64,000 nt of DNA, taken from contig NZ_RCVM01000011.1 of the NCBI RefSeq assembly GCF_003686955.1, positions 1-64,000 on the forward strand, read 5' to 3'. The DNA comes from Streptococcus hillyeri (GTDB lineage Bacteria > Bacillota > Bacilli > Lactobacillales > Streptococcaceae). Both the position numbers and the translations under genes were made by a program. The notes below the pieces were generated by a model. That model saw nothing but the letters and a program-made list of their open reading frames with translations, ran no database searches and was not told where the DNA came from. Positions 1 through 8,537 of the stretch are shown here, piece by piece. Positions within the stretch are counted from its first letter, which is position 1, and every line of letters starts with the position of its first letter.

Positions 1-12
1 TACTTTTTGGTG

Positions 13-90
13 TATAATAGTTTTGCATCTCAGAATCTTTCTAATTGTTGTTGTGGTGATTACAATTATATCTCTCTGAGATGTTTTTTG
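13..90 (+). ncRNA. candidate small structured RNA
   Basis: A TATAAT hexamer at 13-18 precedes a segment whose ends pair perfectly (26-34 with 75-83, 9 bp) and which is followed by six T residues. Inside the loop a second helix (43-48 with 62-67) is possible. The arrangement reads as promoter, two stacked hairpins and intrinsic terminator, giving a transcript of about 65 nt. The -35 region would lie beyond the window. It could instead be just the terminator of an upstream gene, though a 40-nt loop is long for that. Confidence 0.35.
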
Positions 91-173
91 ATACCCTTAG
101 GTGGCTAACTTCATTTTAGAACTTTCCCAAAGAAAATCACGTATTGAAAAAGTTGTAAAAATGGTAAAATAGG

Positions 174-202
174 TTGACAGAGGGCATTGAATGTCATATA
201 AT
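174..202 (+). promoter_or_regulatory. consensus sigma-A promoter for tRNA-Thr
   Basis: Perfect -35 TTGACA (174-179), 17-bp spacer, perfect -10 TATAAT (197-202). The predicted start lies 3-5 nt before the tRNA. Confidence 0.8.
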
Positions 203-211
203 AAAATAGTT

Positions 212-282
212 GCCGCTATAGTTAAATGGTATAATAGAGCAATGGTAATGCTCCGTTCCGAGTTCGATTCTCGGTGGTGGCA
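212..282 (+). tRNA. tRNA-Thr (anticodon GGT)
   Basis: The 71-nt segment folds as a cloverleaf: a 7-bp acceptor stem (212-218 with 275-281, two G-T wobbles), a D arm, a GAGCA/TGCTC anticodon stem with loop ATGGTAA giving anticodon GGT, and a T arm CCGAG/CTCGG around TTCGATT. The discriminator base is A (282). CCA is not encoded. Confidence 0.9.
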
Positions 283-327
283 GATAGCGAGTTGACTACG
301 GTCAGCTCTTTTATTTTGGAGAGAGAC

Positions 328-582
328 ATGACGTACGAACAAGAATTTTTAAAAGAATTTGAGGAATGGGTTAACACTCAAATTATGATTAATGAGATGG
401 CAATGACAGAAAGCCACAGAGTCTTGGAAGAAGACAAAGATGAAAGAGCTGCAGACGCTTATATTCGCTACGAAAGTAAGCTGGATACCTATCGTTTTAT
501 CCAAGGCAAATTTGCTAATTATAAAAACGGCAAAGGATTTCATGAGTTGCCAGAAGGATTATTTGGAGAAAGGAAATATTAA
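328..582 (+). CDS. DUF1912 family protein
   Basis: 84-residue acidic, helix-rich protein that I recognise as the streptococcal DUF1912 family, which has no known function. The start is the ATG at 328 behind the GGAGAGAG ribosome site; a longer in-frame reading from 274 would begin inside the tRNA and is unlikely. No signal peptide or membrane segment is visible. One nucleotide separates its stop from the next ATG (584), so the two small genes are probably translated from one message, perhaps shared with the tRNA promoter. The family assignment is from memory of the sequence; the function is open. Confidence 0.8.
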   Translation: MTYEQEFLKEFEEWVNTQIMINEMAMTESHRVLEEDKDERAADAYIRYESKLDTYRFIQGKFANYKNGKGFHELPEGLFGERKY

Positions 583-583
583 A

Positions 584-916
584 ATGGTAAAAAATCGTAA
601 AAAAGCACTAAAACATCAAATGAAACGTCAAGGTTTGTTGAAAACGACAGCACCTGTTGTTAACGTCGCAGAGACAGCTTTAACAAAAGAAAAATCAGCT
701 CCAGTTTCAAAAGCAACATTGAGTCTTGAAGAATTTTCAGCGATTTCAGCAGTAGCTGATATCCGTAGCAATCTTGTCGAAACACTTTATAACGAGGGTA
801 TTCGTTCACTTGCAGACTTTGCTAACGTTACCGAAAAAGAACTTCTTGCCCTTAAAGGTATCGGACCTGCAACGGTTAAAAAATTAAAAGAAAACGGCGT
901 TACACTTAAAGCTTAA
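584..916 (+). CDS. small helix-hairpin-helix protein
   Basis: 110 residues. The first 20 are strongly basic (repeated K/R), followed by a low-complexity Ala/Thr/Val linker (about 23-45). A C-terminal helix-hairpin-helix segment (about 60-110) carries the hairpin KGIGPAT at 91-97, a motif that in other proteins contacts the DNA or RNA backbone without sequence specificity. The ATG at 584 has the GGAGAAAGGA site 10 nt upstream, which lies inside the 3' end of the DUF1912 gene; the longer in-frame ORF from 440 overlaps that gene and was rejected. A nucleic-acid binding role is inferred from the motif and basic tail only. Confidence 0.75.
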   Translation: MVKNRKKALKHQMKRQGLLKTTAPVVNVAETALTKEKSAPVSKATLSLEEFSAISAVADIRSNLVETLYNEGIRSLADFANVTEKELLALKGIGPATVKKLKENGVTLKA

Positions 917-943
917 CTCAGTTGAATAGACTGAGTTTTTTTC
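917..943 (+). terminator. intrinsic terminator after the HhH gene
   Basis: CTCAGT/ACTGAG stem with a 7-nt loop followed by seven T residues. Confidence 0.85.
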
Positions 944-991
944 TATAACAGTCGATACACAACTTGTAAAAAAATTACGTTATAAACGGCA

Positions 992-1025
992 AAAACCATC
1001 TAGCTCACGTAAACTAGATGGTTTT
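992..1025 (-). terminator. intrinsic terminator of the DUF3397-GNAT operon
   Basis: Perfect 12-bp inverted repeat (992-1003 with 1014-1025) with T residues after it on the minus strand. The right arm contains the GNAT stop codon, so the last codons form part of the terminator. Confidence 0.75.
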
Positions 1026-1592
1026 CTGTTTGTTAAGGTCGTGATAAGATTTAACTGCTGGAACATCTGTCTCGTGTTTTCCAATTAATTTTTCCATCCA
1101 AATCATATTATACCAGCGATTAAATTTATAGCCTGATTTGTGAAAGGTTCCAACTAGCTGATAGCCCTGTTTTTCATGAAAACTTTGGCTCACATTGGTC
1201 AAGTAATCGTCTTCGACTTCTGCTTGTGCAATGCAGGCATTAAGATTGAGCACTCCCATTTCTTTTAAGATGCTTTCCAGACTTTCGTAAAGCCTAGCCC
1301 CTATCTTCTTACCACGCGCAGCTTTGTCCAAATAAACCGTGACTTCTGCAGACCACGCATAGGCTGCTCTGGGATGAAAAGCTGACGCATAGGCATAACC
1401 AAGAATACGACCATCCTCTTCAGCAACCAAATAAGGATAGAACTCTTGAACCGACTGCATGCGCTGCTGAAAATCTTTTAACGTCGGCACCTCATACTCA
1501 AAAGTAATCGCCGTTTCCATGACATAGTAGGCATAAATCTCAAGTAAGTCCTTGGCATCTGAAAGTTGCGCTGGACGAATTAAAATTGACAT
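1014..1592 (-). CDS. GNAT acetyltransferase, phosphinothricin/methionine sulfoximine type
   Basis: 192 residues, GNAT fold throughout. The acetyl-CoA pyrophosphate-binding loop RGKKIGA lies at 93-99, and the FHEKQGY region (138-144) matches the C-terminal motif of the PAT/MnaT subgroup that N-acetylates phosphinothricin or methionine derivatives. The tail beyond residue 170 is extra and runs into the terminator hairpin. Only one nucleotide separates it from DUF3397 upstream, so the two are co-transcribed. The actual substrate cannot be read from the sequence; many relatives are simply annotated as N-acetyltransferases. Confidence 0.8.
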   Translation of the reverse strand: MSILIRPAQLSDAKDLLEIYAYYVMETAITFEYEVPTLKDFQQRMQSVQEFYPYLVAEEDGRILGYAYASAFHPRAAYAWSAEVTVYLDKAARGKKIGARLYESLESILKEMGVLNLNACIAQAEVEDDYLTNVSQSFHEKQGYQLVGTFHKSGYKFNRWYNMIWMEKLIGKHETDVPAVKSYHDLNKQKTI

Positions 1593-1593
1593 C

Positions 1594-1968
1594 TTATACT
1601 GCTCCTAAAAATATCGTTTGGATGAGGCCAACTGATAGATAAATTACTAACAAAATAGCAATAAGCCAGATCACCCAAGTCTTTAAGTCCACTTTCCGTA
1701 ACTTTAATTGGAATAACGTATTCACAACTAAGGGAATTAGACTATAATAAGCAGATAGTTTAACCGATAAGGTCAACTGATTTAATAACATTTCTGAAAC
1801 GCCATTAGATGTCTTGAGATAATAAACTCCAATTAGAACACCTACACTGACAATGAAAAAGGATGACAGTAATCTGCGATAAGGCATCTCTTTGGGCGCT
1901 GTAAACCAAACCCAAATACCATAAAAAGCAAACCAACACAACAGTAAAAATGGATGAACAGGTAACAT
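1594..1968 (-). CDS. DUF3397 family membrane protein
   Basis: 124 residues with four predicted transmembrane helices (about 3-20, 33-50, 68-88 and 97-122) and short loops; no catalytic motif. Matches in length and pattern the DUF3397 family of streptococcal membrane proteins of unknown function. The start has AAAGGAATCTCAT before ATG. A -10 TATAAT with a TG extension sits at 2003-2008 on the minus strand. First gene of a two-gene operon with the GNAT enzyme. Confidence 0.75.
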   Translation of the reverse strand: MLPVHPFLLLCWFAFYGIWVWFTAPKEMPYRRLLSSFFIVSVGVLIGVYYLKTSNGVSEMLLNQLTLSVKLSAYYSLIPLVVNTLFQLKLRKVDLKTWVIWLIAILLVIYLSVGLIQTIFLGAV

Positions 1969-2131
1969 ATGAGATTCCTTTCTGACGTCTATTGATAGGT
2001 CAATTATAACACTATCACTCTAAAAATCAAGAAATACCCAGCTGCGATGTACTTACCATTAAAGAAAAGGACTATAACATGTCAGCGGTGCTAGCCAAAG
2101 CAGCTGCTCAACTGAATAGTATCAAACAAAA

Positions 2132-2152
2132 AAGAGCCCTACGGCTCTCTTT
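2132..2152 (-). terminator. terminator of tpiA
   Basis: AGAGCC/GGCTCT stem (2133-2149) with T residues beyond it on the minus strand, 10 nt past the tpiA stop. Confidence 0.75.
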
Positions 2153-2158
2153 CAATGC

Positions 2159-2938
<780 letters not shown>

Positions 2939-2989
2939 TTATTTACATTGTCTATTTTATCACATTTTAATTTTTATAGCTAATCATTT

Positions 2990-3715
2990 TCATCCAATAT
3001 CAAAATAGGTTTTCAAAAACTCTTTTTCTTTCGGTGTCAGGGGGCGGTAGCTTCCAGGCTCTAGCTCTTCTTCTAGGTGAAAACCTCCGAAGGAAATGCG
3101 TTTTAAATAGGTCACTTTGACACCATAGGCTAGAAACATTTTTTTGACCTGATGAAATTTTCCTTCTGAAATGGTCACCCTAGCACAGCTCTTTTCTGAA
3201 CTAGAGCTAATAATCTCAAGTCTAGCTGGTTTACAGGTCGTTCCGTCTAAGAATGCTATGCCTTTTTCAAAAAAAGCTGGCGCATCAGCATGGAGTTTGT
3301 CATTAACTTCGACGTAGTAAGTCTTGTCGACGTGGTGCTTGGGATGTAACATGCGAAAGCCGAGTGGACCATTATTAGTAATGATAACCAAGCCTTCTGT
3401 ATCACGGTCTAATCGCCCCACAGGATAAAGTCCCTCACGGTAATCTGTCTCCGTTATTAAATCAATGACAGTCTGGTGCTCACGATCTGTTCGAGCAGAG
3501 ACGACACCAGATGGTTTGTTCATCAGATAGTACACCTCTGGGCTGTGCGTCACCTTTCTTCCTGAAACGGTAATCTCTTGAAGACTGGCATCAACGTTGA
3601 GATTAGCAGTTGTTACCACTTCTCCATCTACTCTTACCTGATGTGCTTTCAGCAATTTTTTAATATCATTTCGAGAACCTAGGCCCGCCTCTGTCAGTAG
3701 TTTATCAAGTCTCAT
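2990..3715 (-). CDS. rsuA: RsuA-family 16S rRNA pseudouridine synthase (paralogue 1)
   Basis: 241 residues from the ATG at 3715. An N-terminal S4 RNA-binding domain (about 1-60) is followed by the pseudouridine synthase core with the RsuA/RluB signature GRLDRDTEGL, catalytic Asp103. Family members convert a specific uridine of rRNA, U516 of 16S for RsuA. An upstream in-frame ATG at 3736 would add seven residues but lies ahead of the -10 box, so 3715 is preferred; this leaves almost no leader. A second RsuA-like gene follows at 3842, so one of the two may modify 23S rRNA instead. Symbol is by family, not by proven target. Confidence 0.85.
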   Translation of the reverse strand: MRLDKLLTEAGLGSRNDIKKLLKAHQVRVDGEVVTTANLNVDASLQEITVSGRKVTHSPEVYYLMNKPSGVVSARTDREHQTVIDLITETDYREGLYPVGRLDRDTEGLVIITNNGPLGFRMLHPKHHVDKTYYVEVNDKLHADAPAFFEKGIAFLDGTTCKPARLEIISSSSEKSCARVTISEGKFHQVKKMFLAYGVKVTYLKRISFGGFHLEEELEPGSYRPLTPKEKEFLKTYFDIG

Positions 3716-3721
3716 GATTTT

Positions 3722-3730
3722 ATTATAACA
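3722..3730 (-). promoter_or_regulatory. extended -10 directly before rsuA start
   Basis: TGTTATAAT on the minus strand, only 6 nt from the ATG at 3715, so transcription should begin at or next to the start codon. Confidence 0.6.
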
Positions 3731-3841
3731 TATCATCCAATTTGACTATGACTTAATCATACGACCTACTGTCATATACACCCAAGCAGAGTTTCCCTCT
3801 CTTCTGAGATTATTGTGCTCACTTCTCTCAAAAACTTCAGG

Positions 3842-4570
3842 TTACAAAGCTACCCCAAATACTTCTAAATAATTTAGTTCTTCAGTTGTCAGTCGTCTAA
3901 ACTCACCACGCTTTAAATCTGTTGGTAAGGTTAATGGTCCCATCGAAATACGTTCTAAGGTGACCACTTCTTTGCCACAAGCCGCTACCATACGTTTGAC
4001 CTGATGAAATTTTCCTTCACGAATTGTGATTTTAACGCGACAACTCTGACGACTGTCATCAGCTGACAAAATCTCTAATGTTGCTGGTTGGCAGGTATGG
4101 TCTTTGAGGGCTATGCCTTTTTCAAAAGCCAAAATATCCGACTGATCCATAACCCCTGAAACGTCTGCTAGATACTCTTTGTCCACGTGCTTTTTGGGCG
4201 ATAGCATCGCATGAGCCAGCTGACCGTTGTTGGTCAATAGAAGCAAGCCCGTCGTATCAATGTCTAGTCTTCCCACAGGAAAAACCTCTTTGTGGCGAGC
4301 AGTATCATCTAAAAGGTCCAAAACTGTATGATGGTGGTTATCTTCCGTCGCAGAAATCACACCACTAGGCTTGTTGAGAAGGTAATAAACAAAAGTCTCG
4401 TGAGTAAGCCGTTGACCTTGGTAGAAAATCTGGTCTGTTGTTTCATTAACCTGAGTTTTAGGTGAGGTTTCAATCTGACCATTAACAGTAATTTGCTTCT
4501 TCTTGAGAAACACCTTTACTTCCGTTCGAGAGCCAATGCCACAATCCACTAAAAATTTATCTAGACGCAT
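3842..4570 (-). CDS. RsuA-family pseudouridine synthase (paralogue 2)
   Basis: 242 residues beginning MRLDKFL; S4 domain at about 1-60, then the catalytic motif GRLDIDTTGL with Asp103. The start at 4570 is chosen because AAAGGAAG lies just upstream; the longer reading to 4621 passes through the promoter and terminator. It shares the same architecture and residue numbering as the gene at 2990 but is clearly diverged, so this is an old duplication rather than a recent one. One copy likely acts on 16S U516 and the other on another rRNA position; which is which cannot be told here. Confidence 0.85.
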   Translation of the reverse strand: MRLDKFLVDCGIGSRTEVKVFLKKKQITVNGQIETSPKTQVNETTDQIFYQGQRLTHETFVYYLLNKPSGVISATEDNHHHTVLDLLDDTARHKEVFPVGRLDIDTTGLLLLTNNGQLAHAMLSPKKHVDKEYLADVSGVMDQSDILAFEKGIALKDHTCQPATLEILSADDSRQSCRVKITIREGKFHQVKRMVAACGKEVVTLERISMGPLTLPTDLKRGEFRRLTTEELNYLEVFGVAL

Positions 4571-4592
4571 GCTACTTCCTTTCTTTTTAACT

Positions 4593-4635
4593 ATTATAGC
4601 ATAGAAAAAAGAGAAGACCAATTGCGGTCCTCTCC
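4593..4635 (-). promoter_or_regulatory. overlapping terminator and promoter upstream of rsuA paralogue 2
   Basis: A stem GAGAGGACC/GGTCTTCTC followed by six T residues (4605-4635) reads as a minus-strand terminator. A -10 TATAAT with TG extension follows at 4593-4598, and the best -35 (TTGGTC, 17-bp spacer) falls inside the terminator's downstream arm. Confidence 0.55.
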
Positions 4636-4656
4636 AAAATTCGGCGTTGTCATCTA

Positions 4657-4677
4657 CTTGTTATCGTTGATAACAAG
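4657..4677 (-). terminator. hairpin after the amidase gene
   Basis: Perfect CTTGTTATC/GATAACAAG stem with 3-nt loop right after the amidase stop. No T-run follows, so termination probably relies on the stronger hairpin at 4605-4635. Confidence 0.4.
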
Positions 4678-4679
4678 GC

Positions 4680-7600
4680 TTAAAAATTCGTTTTGTAATA
4701 ATCAGTGATCCCTTTAACGATACCATTTGCTAACTTCTCACGATAGTCTACTGTAGCAATCTTTCGATTTTCTGCCGAATTTGATAGATAGCCTAATTCC
4801 AACAGTACCGCAGGCGCTGTTGTTTCGCGAAGAACTGCAAAGGTATTGCGTTTAACTCCACCATTTTTAGCACCGCTTGTTCCCACAACAGAATTTTGAA
4901 TCGTTGACGCAAGGCTAGCGCTTAGGCGTAAACGTTCTTTATCATTATGGTAAGTTTTGTTAATTCGTGATGGGTAGTCTGAATAATACTGATAATAGTA
5001 GGTTTCAACGCCAGATGCAGATGGTGACGTTGCAGCATTAAAATGAATACTGATGAACAAATCTGCATTAGACTGATTAGCTTTTTCAGAACGAGGAAGC
5101 AAATCAACAAATCGATCATCCGAGCGTGTTAAAACAACTTGATAACCAAGTTTTTCCAACTTAGTCTTAAGACGATTTTGCATATCCAAGTTCAAAGTCT
5201 TTTCTTGTTGTCCATAGTAGGCAGCACCTGGGTCTGAGCCACCGTGACCAGCATCTAAATAGATGACTTTATTGACAGCCTTATAGTTTCCTTTTGAAGC
5301 AGAACCTTTTTGGATGTTCTTTACTTCCAGATTAACTTGGCTTTCAGATACAAAATCCTGTTTACCTTTCTCGTCTGTCACATAGAGATGGACATGATAC
5401 TTACCACTACTGTACTTATGGTCGCTTGCTCTAACTGTTAGTTTATAAGTTCCATTACTTTGTTTACTTGCCGTATACCACTTAATATCATCCTGTCCAT
5501 TAGCATCTGACCAGGTTGGTAAGTGGACTTGTTTAATACCATTTGCTGATTTAAGGTTAGAAACAATCACATCAAAAGTTCCAGTTTGATTGTTCACATT
5601 TTTAATCTCTAATTTAGCTGTCGGCTTTGGCAATGCCTTAATATCAATAGTATCGCCATCAAGGAAGGTTAACTTGCCATCTTTTGTACGACCGTAACTA
5701 TGAATATGGTAAATTCCCGTATCATATTTATGGTCTTTGATGTCAACGGTCAAACTATAGCTACCATCTGTTTCCTTTTTAGCTTGGTACCACTTAATAT
5801 CATCTTGATCACTCTTAGCTGACCAGGTTGGAAGCATAACTGTTCCAATAGTGCTCGGAACATTCTTGACGGTAACCTTAAAGCTCGTTGCTGTCAATGC
5901 TTTAACCGTTGTCTCAGGTTTAGAGCTTATTGGTACCTTTTTCGGAGCCGCAACATCATGTGTCACTGCATTTAAGAAAATATTAGCAACTGAACCTGCA
6001 TTACCATAAACATGAAGATGGTAACGTCCACTTTCATACTTATGCTCTTTGGTATCAACGGTTAATTGATAGCTACCATCTTTTTGTTTATTAGCTACAT
6101 ACCACTTAATGTCATCTTGACCACCTTTATCTGTCCAAGTCGGGATACGAACTTGGTTAATATAGCTTGGAACATTCTTTACAGTCACACCAAAACTTGT
6201 TTCTGTGAGAGGCTTAATCGCAGTCTCCACTTTAGGAGTTGCAACATCATGTGTCACTGCATCTAAGAAAATATTAGCAACTGAACCTGCATTACCATAA
6301 ACATGAAGATGGTAACGTCCACTTTCATACTTATGCTCTTTGGTATCAACGGTTAATTGATAACTACCATCTTTTTGCTTGTTGGCTACATACCACTTAA
6401 TGTCATCTTGACCACCTTTATCTGTCCAAGTCGGGATACGCACTTGATTGATGTAACTTGGAACATTCTTAACCGTGATGGTAAATTTATCATCTGCAAT
6501 GCCTTTAACACTGCTCTCTACCTTTGATTTTGGTTGATCATAAGTTGTACTAGCAAGGAAAGTCTTCTTACCTGAGCTTTCTCCATAAAGATGGAGGTGA
6601 TATTTATTAGTCTCGAATTGATGTTGATCAAGAGAGACTGTCACTTTATAATTACCGTTTGCTTGTTTTTGTGCTTGATACCATTTGATATCATCTTGAC
6701 CATTCTTTTCAGTCCAAGTCGGAAGCAGCACTCTCGTGTATTTCGCTGGTACATTGCCAATAGTAACTTCAAACAGACGATCATTGAGCGCTTTAACCGT
6801 TAGAGATGGTGCTTTAGGAACTGGCTGAGTATAAGTCGCTTGACCAACATAGACCTTCTTACCATTTGGTTTTTCCTCATAGTAATGAATATGATAACGG
6901 CCTGTAGAAGATTTATGGTTATTAGTATCTACAGAAAGCTTATAAGTCCCATTATTCTGTTTTTGTGCCTGATACCATTTGATGTCATCTTGACCATTAG
7001 CAGCAGACCAAATTGGTACGTAAAGCTTTTTGAAATACTTTGGAACATTTGAAACGGTAACCTCAAAACTCGTTTGGCTAGTCGCCTTCACATTAGTCTC
7101 GAGTTTTGGTTGCGCCAATGTGACTTCTTCTGATTTGACAAACGTCATCTTTCCAGTTGCTTTTTGTCGCAAATAAGCATGGAGATGATAAAGCCCATAC
7201 TCCCAGTGATTGTTATAGGGAACTGTTGTATGCGCATTGTTCATGGTGTACCACTTGAGATCGTCCTGACCCATAGCTTGTGACCAGACTGCAACACGTA
7301 CTTCACTATCTTTTGGGATTTCCCCAGAATAGCTAACTTCCATATTCTCAGCAGTTTGATTTACCGTAATAGCATTCTGGGCAGGCGTTTCTGCAACTCT
7401 TGCCTCTGCTAACTTAGGTTCAGTAACTACTGCTTTTTGTTGTTGCTTAAGCTGATTCTCAGCTACTTTAGTGACCGCCGTTGCCTCTGTCTGCTTTCTT
7501 GATGTCGCTACGCTCACTTCACTTATAGGCTGTTCAGTAGTCGTCGTTACCTTACCTGTATCAGTGACAGCTACTGACTGTGATGTTAGTGAGTTACTCT

Positions 7601-7781
7601 TTGCTTCAGTTGTAGAGGCTTCCGTTTGTAAAGAAGCAACCACCTTCTCAGAACTTTCCGTTACAGCAACTGAACCATTTTGAGTCACTGAACCTATCTC
7701 TTCTGCTTGTACATCGTTTTTAGCAAGAAATAGCGTAAGCGCTAAAGGAATTACCAAATAACTTTTAAAAGATTTTTCCAT
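4680..7781 (-). CDS. secreted N-acetylmuramoyl-L-alanine amidase with seven GBS-Bsp-like repeats
   Basis: 1033 residues. Signal peptide at 1-26 (basic start, hydrophobic core, cleavage near VQAEE), then a Thr/Val/Glu-rich low-complexity linker to about 145. Seven GBS-Bsp-like repeats of about 90-100 residues follow, each with the core W(S/T)...GQDD(I/L)KWY and an H(L/I)H(V/A/S)Y strand. The C-terminal Amidase_3 domain (839-1033) keeps all expected zinc and catalytic residues: His846 (DAGHGG), Glu860, His913 (SIHFN) and Glu995 (LLELGY). It should cleave the glycan-peptide amide bond of peptidoglycan at the cell surface; the repeats probably bind the wall. No LPXTG anchor is seen. TGGTATAAT (7814-7819 hexamer) and GGGAGA precede the ATG. 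Confidence 0.9.
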   Translation of the reverse strand: MEKSFKSYLVIPLALTLFLAKNDVQAEEIGSVTQNGSVAVTESSEKVVASLQTEASTTEAKSNSLTSQSVAVTDTGKVTTTTEQPISEVSVATSRKQTEATAVTKVAENQLKQQQKAVVTEPKLAEARVAETPAQNAITVNQTAENMEVSYSGEIPKDSEVRVAVWSQAMGQDDLKWYTMNNAHTTVPYNNHWEYGLYHLHAYLRQKATGKMTFVKSEEVTLAQPKLETNVKATSQTSFEVTVSNVPKYFKKLYVPIWSAANGQDDIKWYQAQKQNNGTYKLSVDTNNHKSSTGRYHIHYYEEKPNGKKVYVGQATYTQPVPKAPSLTVKALNDRLFEVTIGNVPAKYTRVLLPTWTEKNGQDDIKWYQAQKQANGNYKVTVSLDQHQFETNKYHLHLYGESSGKKTFLASTTYDQPKSKVESSVKGIADDKFTITVKNVPSYINQVRIPTWTDKGGQDDIKWYVANKQKDGSYQLTVDTKEHKYESGRYHLHVYGNAGSVANIFLDAVTHDVATPKVETAIKPLTETSFGVTVKNVPSYINQVRIPTWTDKGGQDDIKWYVANKQKDGSYQLTVDTKEHKYESGRYHLHVYGNAGSVANIFLNAVTHDVAAPKKVPISSKPETTVKALTATSFKVTVKNVPSTIGTVMLPTWSAKSDQDDIKWYQAKKETDGSYSLTVDIKDHKYDTGIYHIHSYGRTKDGKLTFLDGDTIDIKALPKPTAKLEIKNVNNQTGTFDVIVSNLKSANGIKQVHLPTWSDANGQDDIKWYTASKQSNGTYKLTVRASDHKYSSGKYHVHLYVTDEKGKQDFVSESQVNLEVKNIQKGSASKGNYKAVNKVIYLDAGHGGSDPGAAYYGQQEKTLNLDMQNRLKTKLEKLGYQVVLTRSDDRFVDLLPRSEKANQSNADLFISIHFNAATSPSASGVETYYYQYYSDYPSRINKTYHNDKERLRLSASLASTIQNSVVGTSGAKNGGVKRNTFAVLRETTAPAVLLELGYLSNSAENRKIATVDYREKLANGIVKGITDYYKTNF
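5951..6471 (-). repeat. near-identical tandem duplication inside the amidase gene
   Basis: Two neighbouring repeat units (starting 5951 and 6242; period 291 bp, 97 codons) are almost identical in DNA over about 230 bp, unlike the other five units, which match only at the protein level. Confidence 0.85.
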
Positions 7782-7813
7782 TATATCTCCCGGACTTTCC
7801 GAATATTTTTATT

Positions 7814-7819
7814 ATTATA
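7814..7819 (-). promoter_or_regulatory. -10 box of the amidase gene
   Basis: TATAAT with upstream TGG on the minus strand, about 33 nt before the start codon. Confidence 0.55.
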
Positions 7820-8011
7820 CCATATTTTTATGCATTAATAAAGTAATTTAGTCATTAATACCCATTATTTTATAATATTTAATATCATAGTTGCAGATAT
7901 TAGCCAAACGATATACAACTTATCCTCATAAGAGAAGTCACTTTTGTATAAGACTAACCTAATATTTTTTGATAAAATAGCAGAGCAGAATTTATTATTG
8001 AAGGAGTCATT

Positions 8012-8443
8012 ATGGAAGACTTGGAAAAAAGAATGCTATCTCACGCTTCTGGTGAGCACCGCTTTGACCCAAATCAGCAAAAAGCATTTTTAGGAACCTT
8101 TAGAGAACGAGTGGTGTTAGCTGTCAAAATAACCGATTTAGGTCCTGAATTGTTTAAAAACCTCCCAGAGTTTCTAGCAAATCTCAACCAAAATTGGCAA
8201 CCTTTGGTGGCTAAAATTTCCTCAGAAATCAGTCTATCATCCCAAATGACCTTGATGAAATTATCGGAACAGCATAACCTTCCTAGCACGATTGTACAAG
8301 AAAAAGAGGCAACCTCTCCTTACGCCTTTATCGTACATTCTGACCACGCCATCAACCTAGAACAAATCGAACCAGTGTTAGCCACAACCTCAGACAAAAC
8401 AAGTCCTGAACAGAAAAAATTATCCTTTTTTAAAAAATTATGA
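8012..8443 (+). CDS. DUF1694 (YueI-like) family protein
   Basis: 143 residues, soluble, no signal peptide. The N-terminal part with F(L/R)GTFRERV and the later region match the DUF1694/YueI family, of unknown function and widespread in Firmicutes. The start at 8012 follows GAAGGAG. A TAAAAT -10 lies about 35-40 nt upstream. It is a single-gene unit converging on ezrA, with a shared bidirectional terminator between them. Confidence 0.8.
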   Translation: MEDLEKRMLSHASGEHRFDPNQQKAFLGTFRERVVLAVKITDLGPELFKNLPEFLANLNQNWQPLVAKISSEISLSSQMTLMKLSEQHNLPSTIVQEKEATSPYAFIVHSDHAINLEQIEPVLATTSDKTSPEQKKLSFFKKL

Positions 8444-8504
8444 AAAAAGCGATAATTGTAAAATCGAAGCTACAATAGGTAGTGCCCTCAAATTGAAGAT
8501 AGAA

Positions 8505-8537
8505 AAAGAGGTAGGAATTTTCCCAACCTCTCTTTTT
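8505..8537. terminator. bidirectional terminator between DUF1694 gene and ezrA
   Basis: AGAGGT...ACCTCT hairpin flanked by A-run and T-run, serving both convergent genes. The ezrA stop lies in its right edge. Confidence 0.8.

Noticed and set aside
2046..2130. Possible gene remnant reading DVLTIKEKDYNMSAVLAKAAAQL
   Set aside because: Looks protein-like but too short, without start or recognisable family; may be chance.
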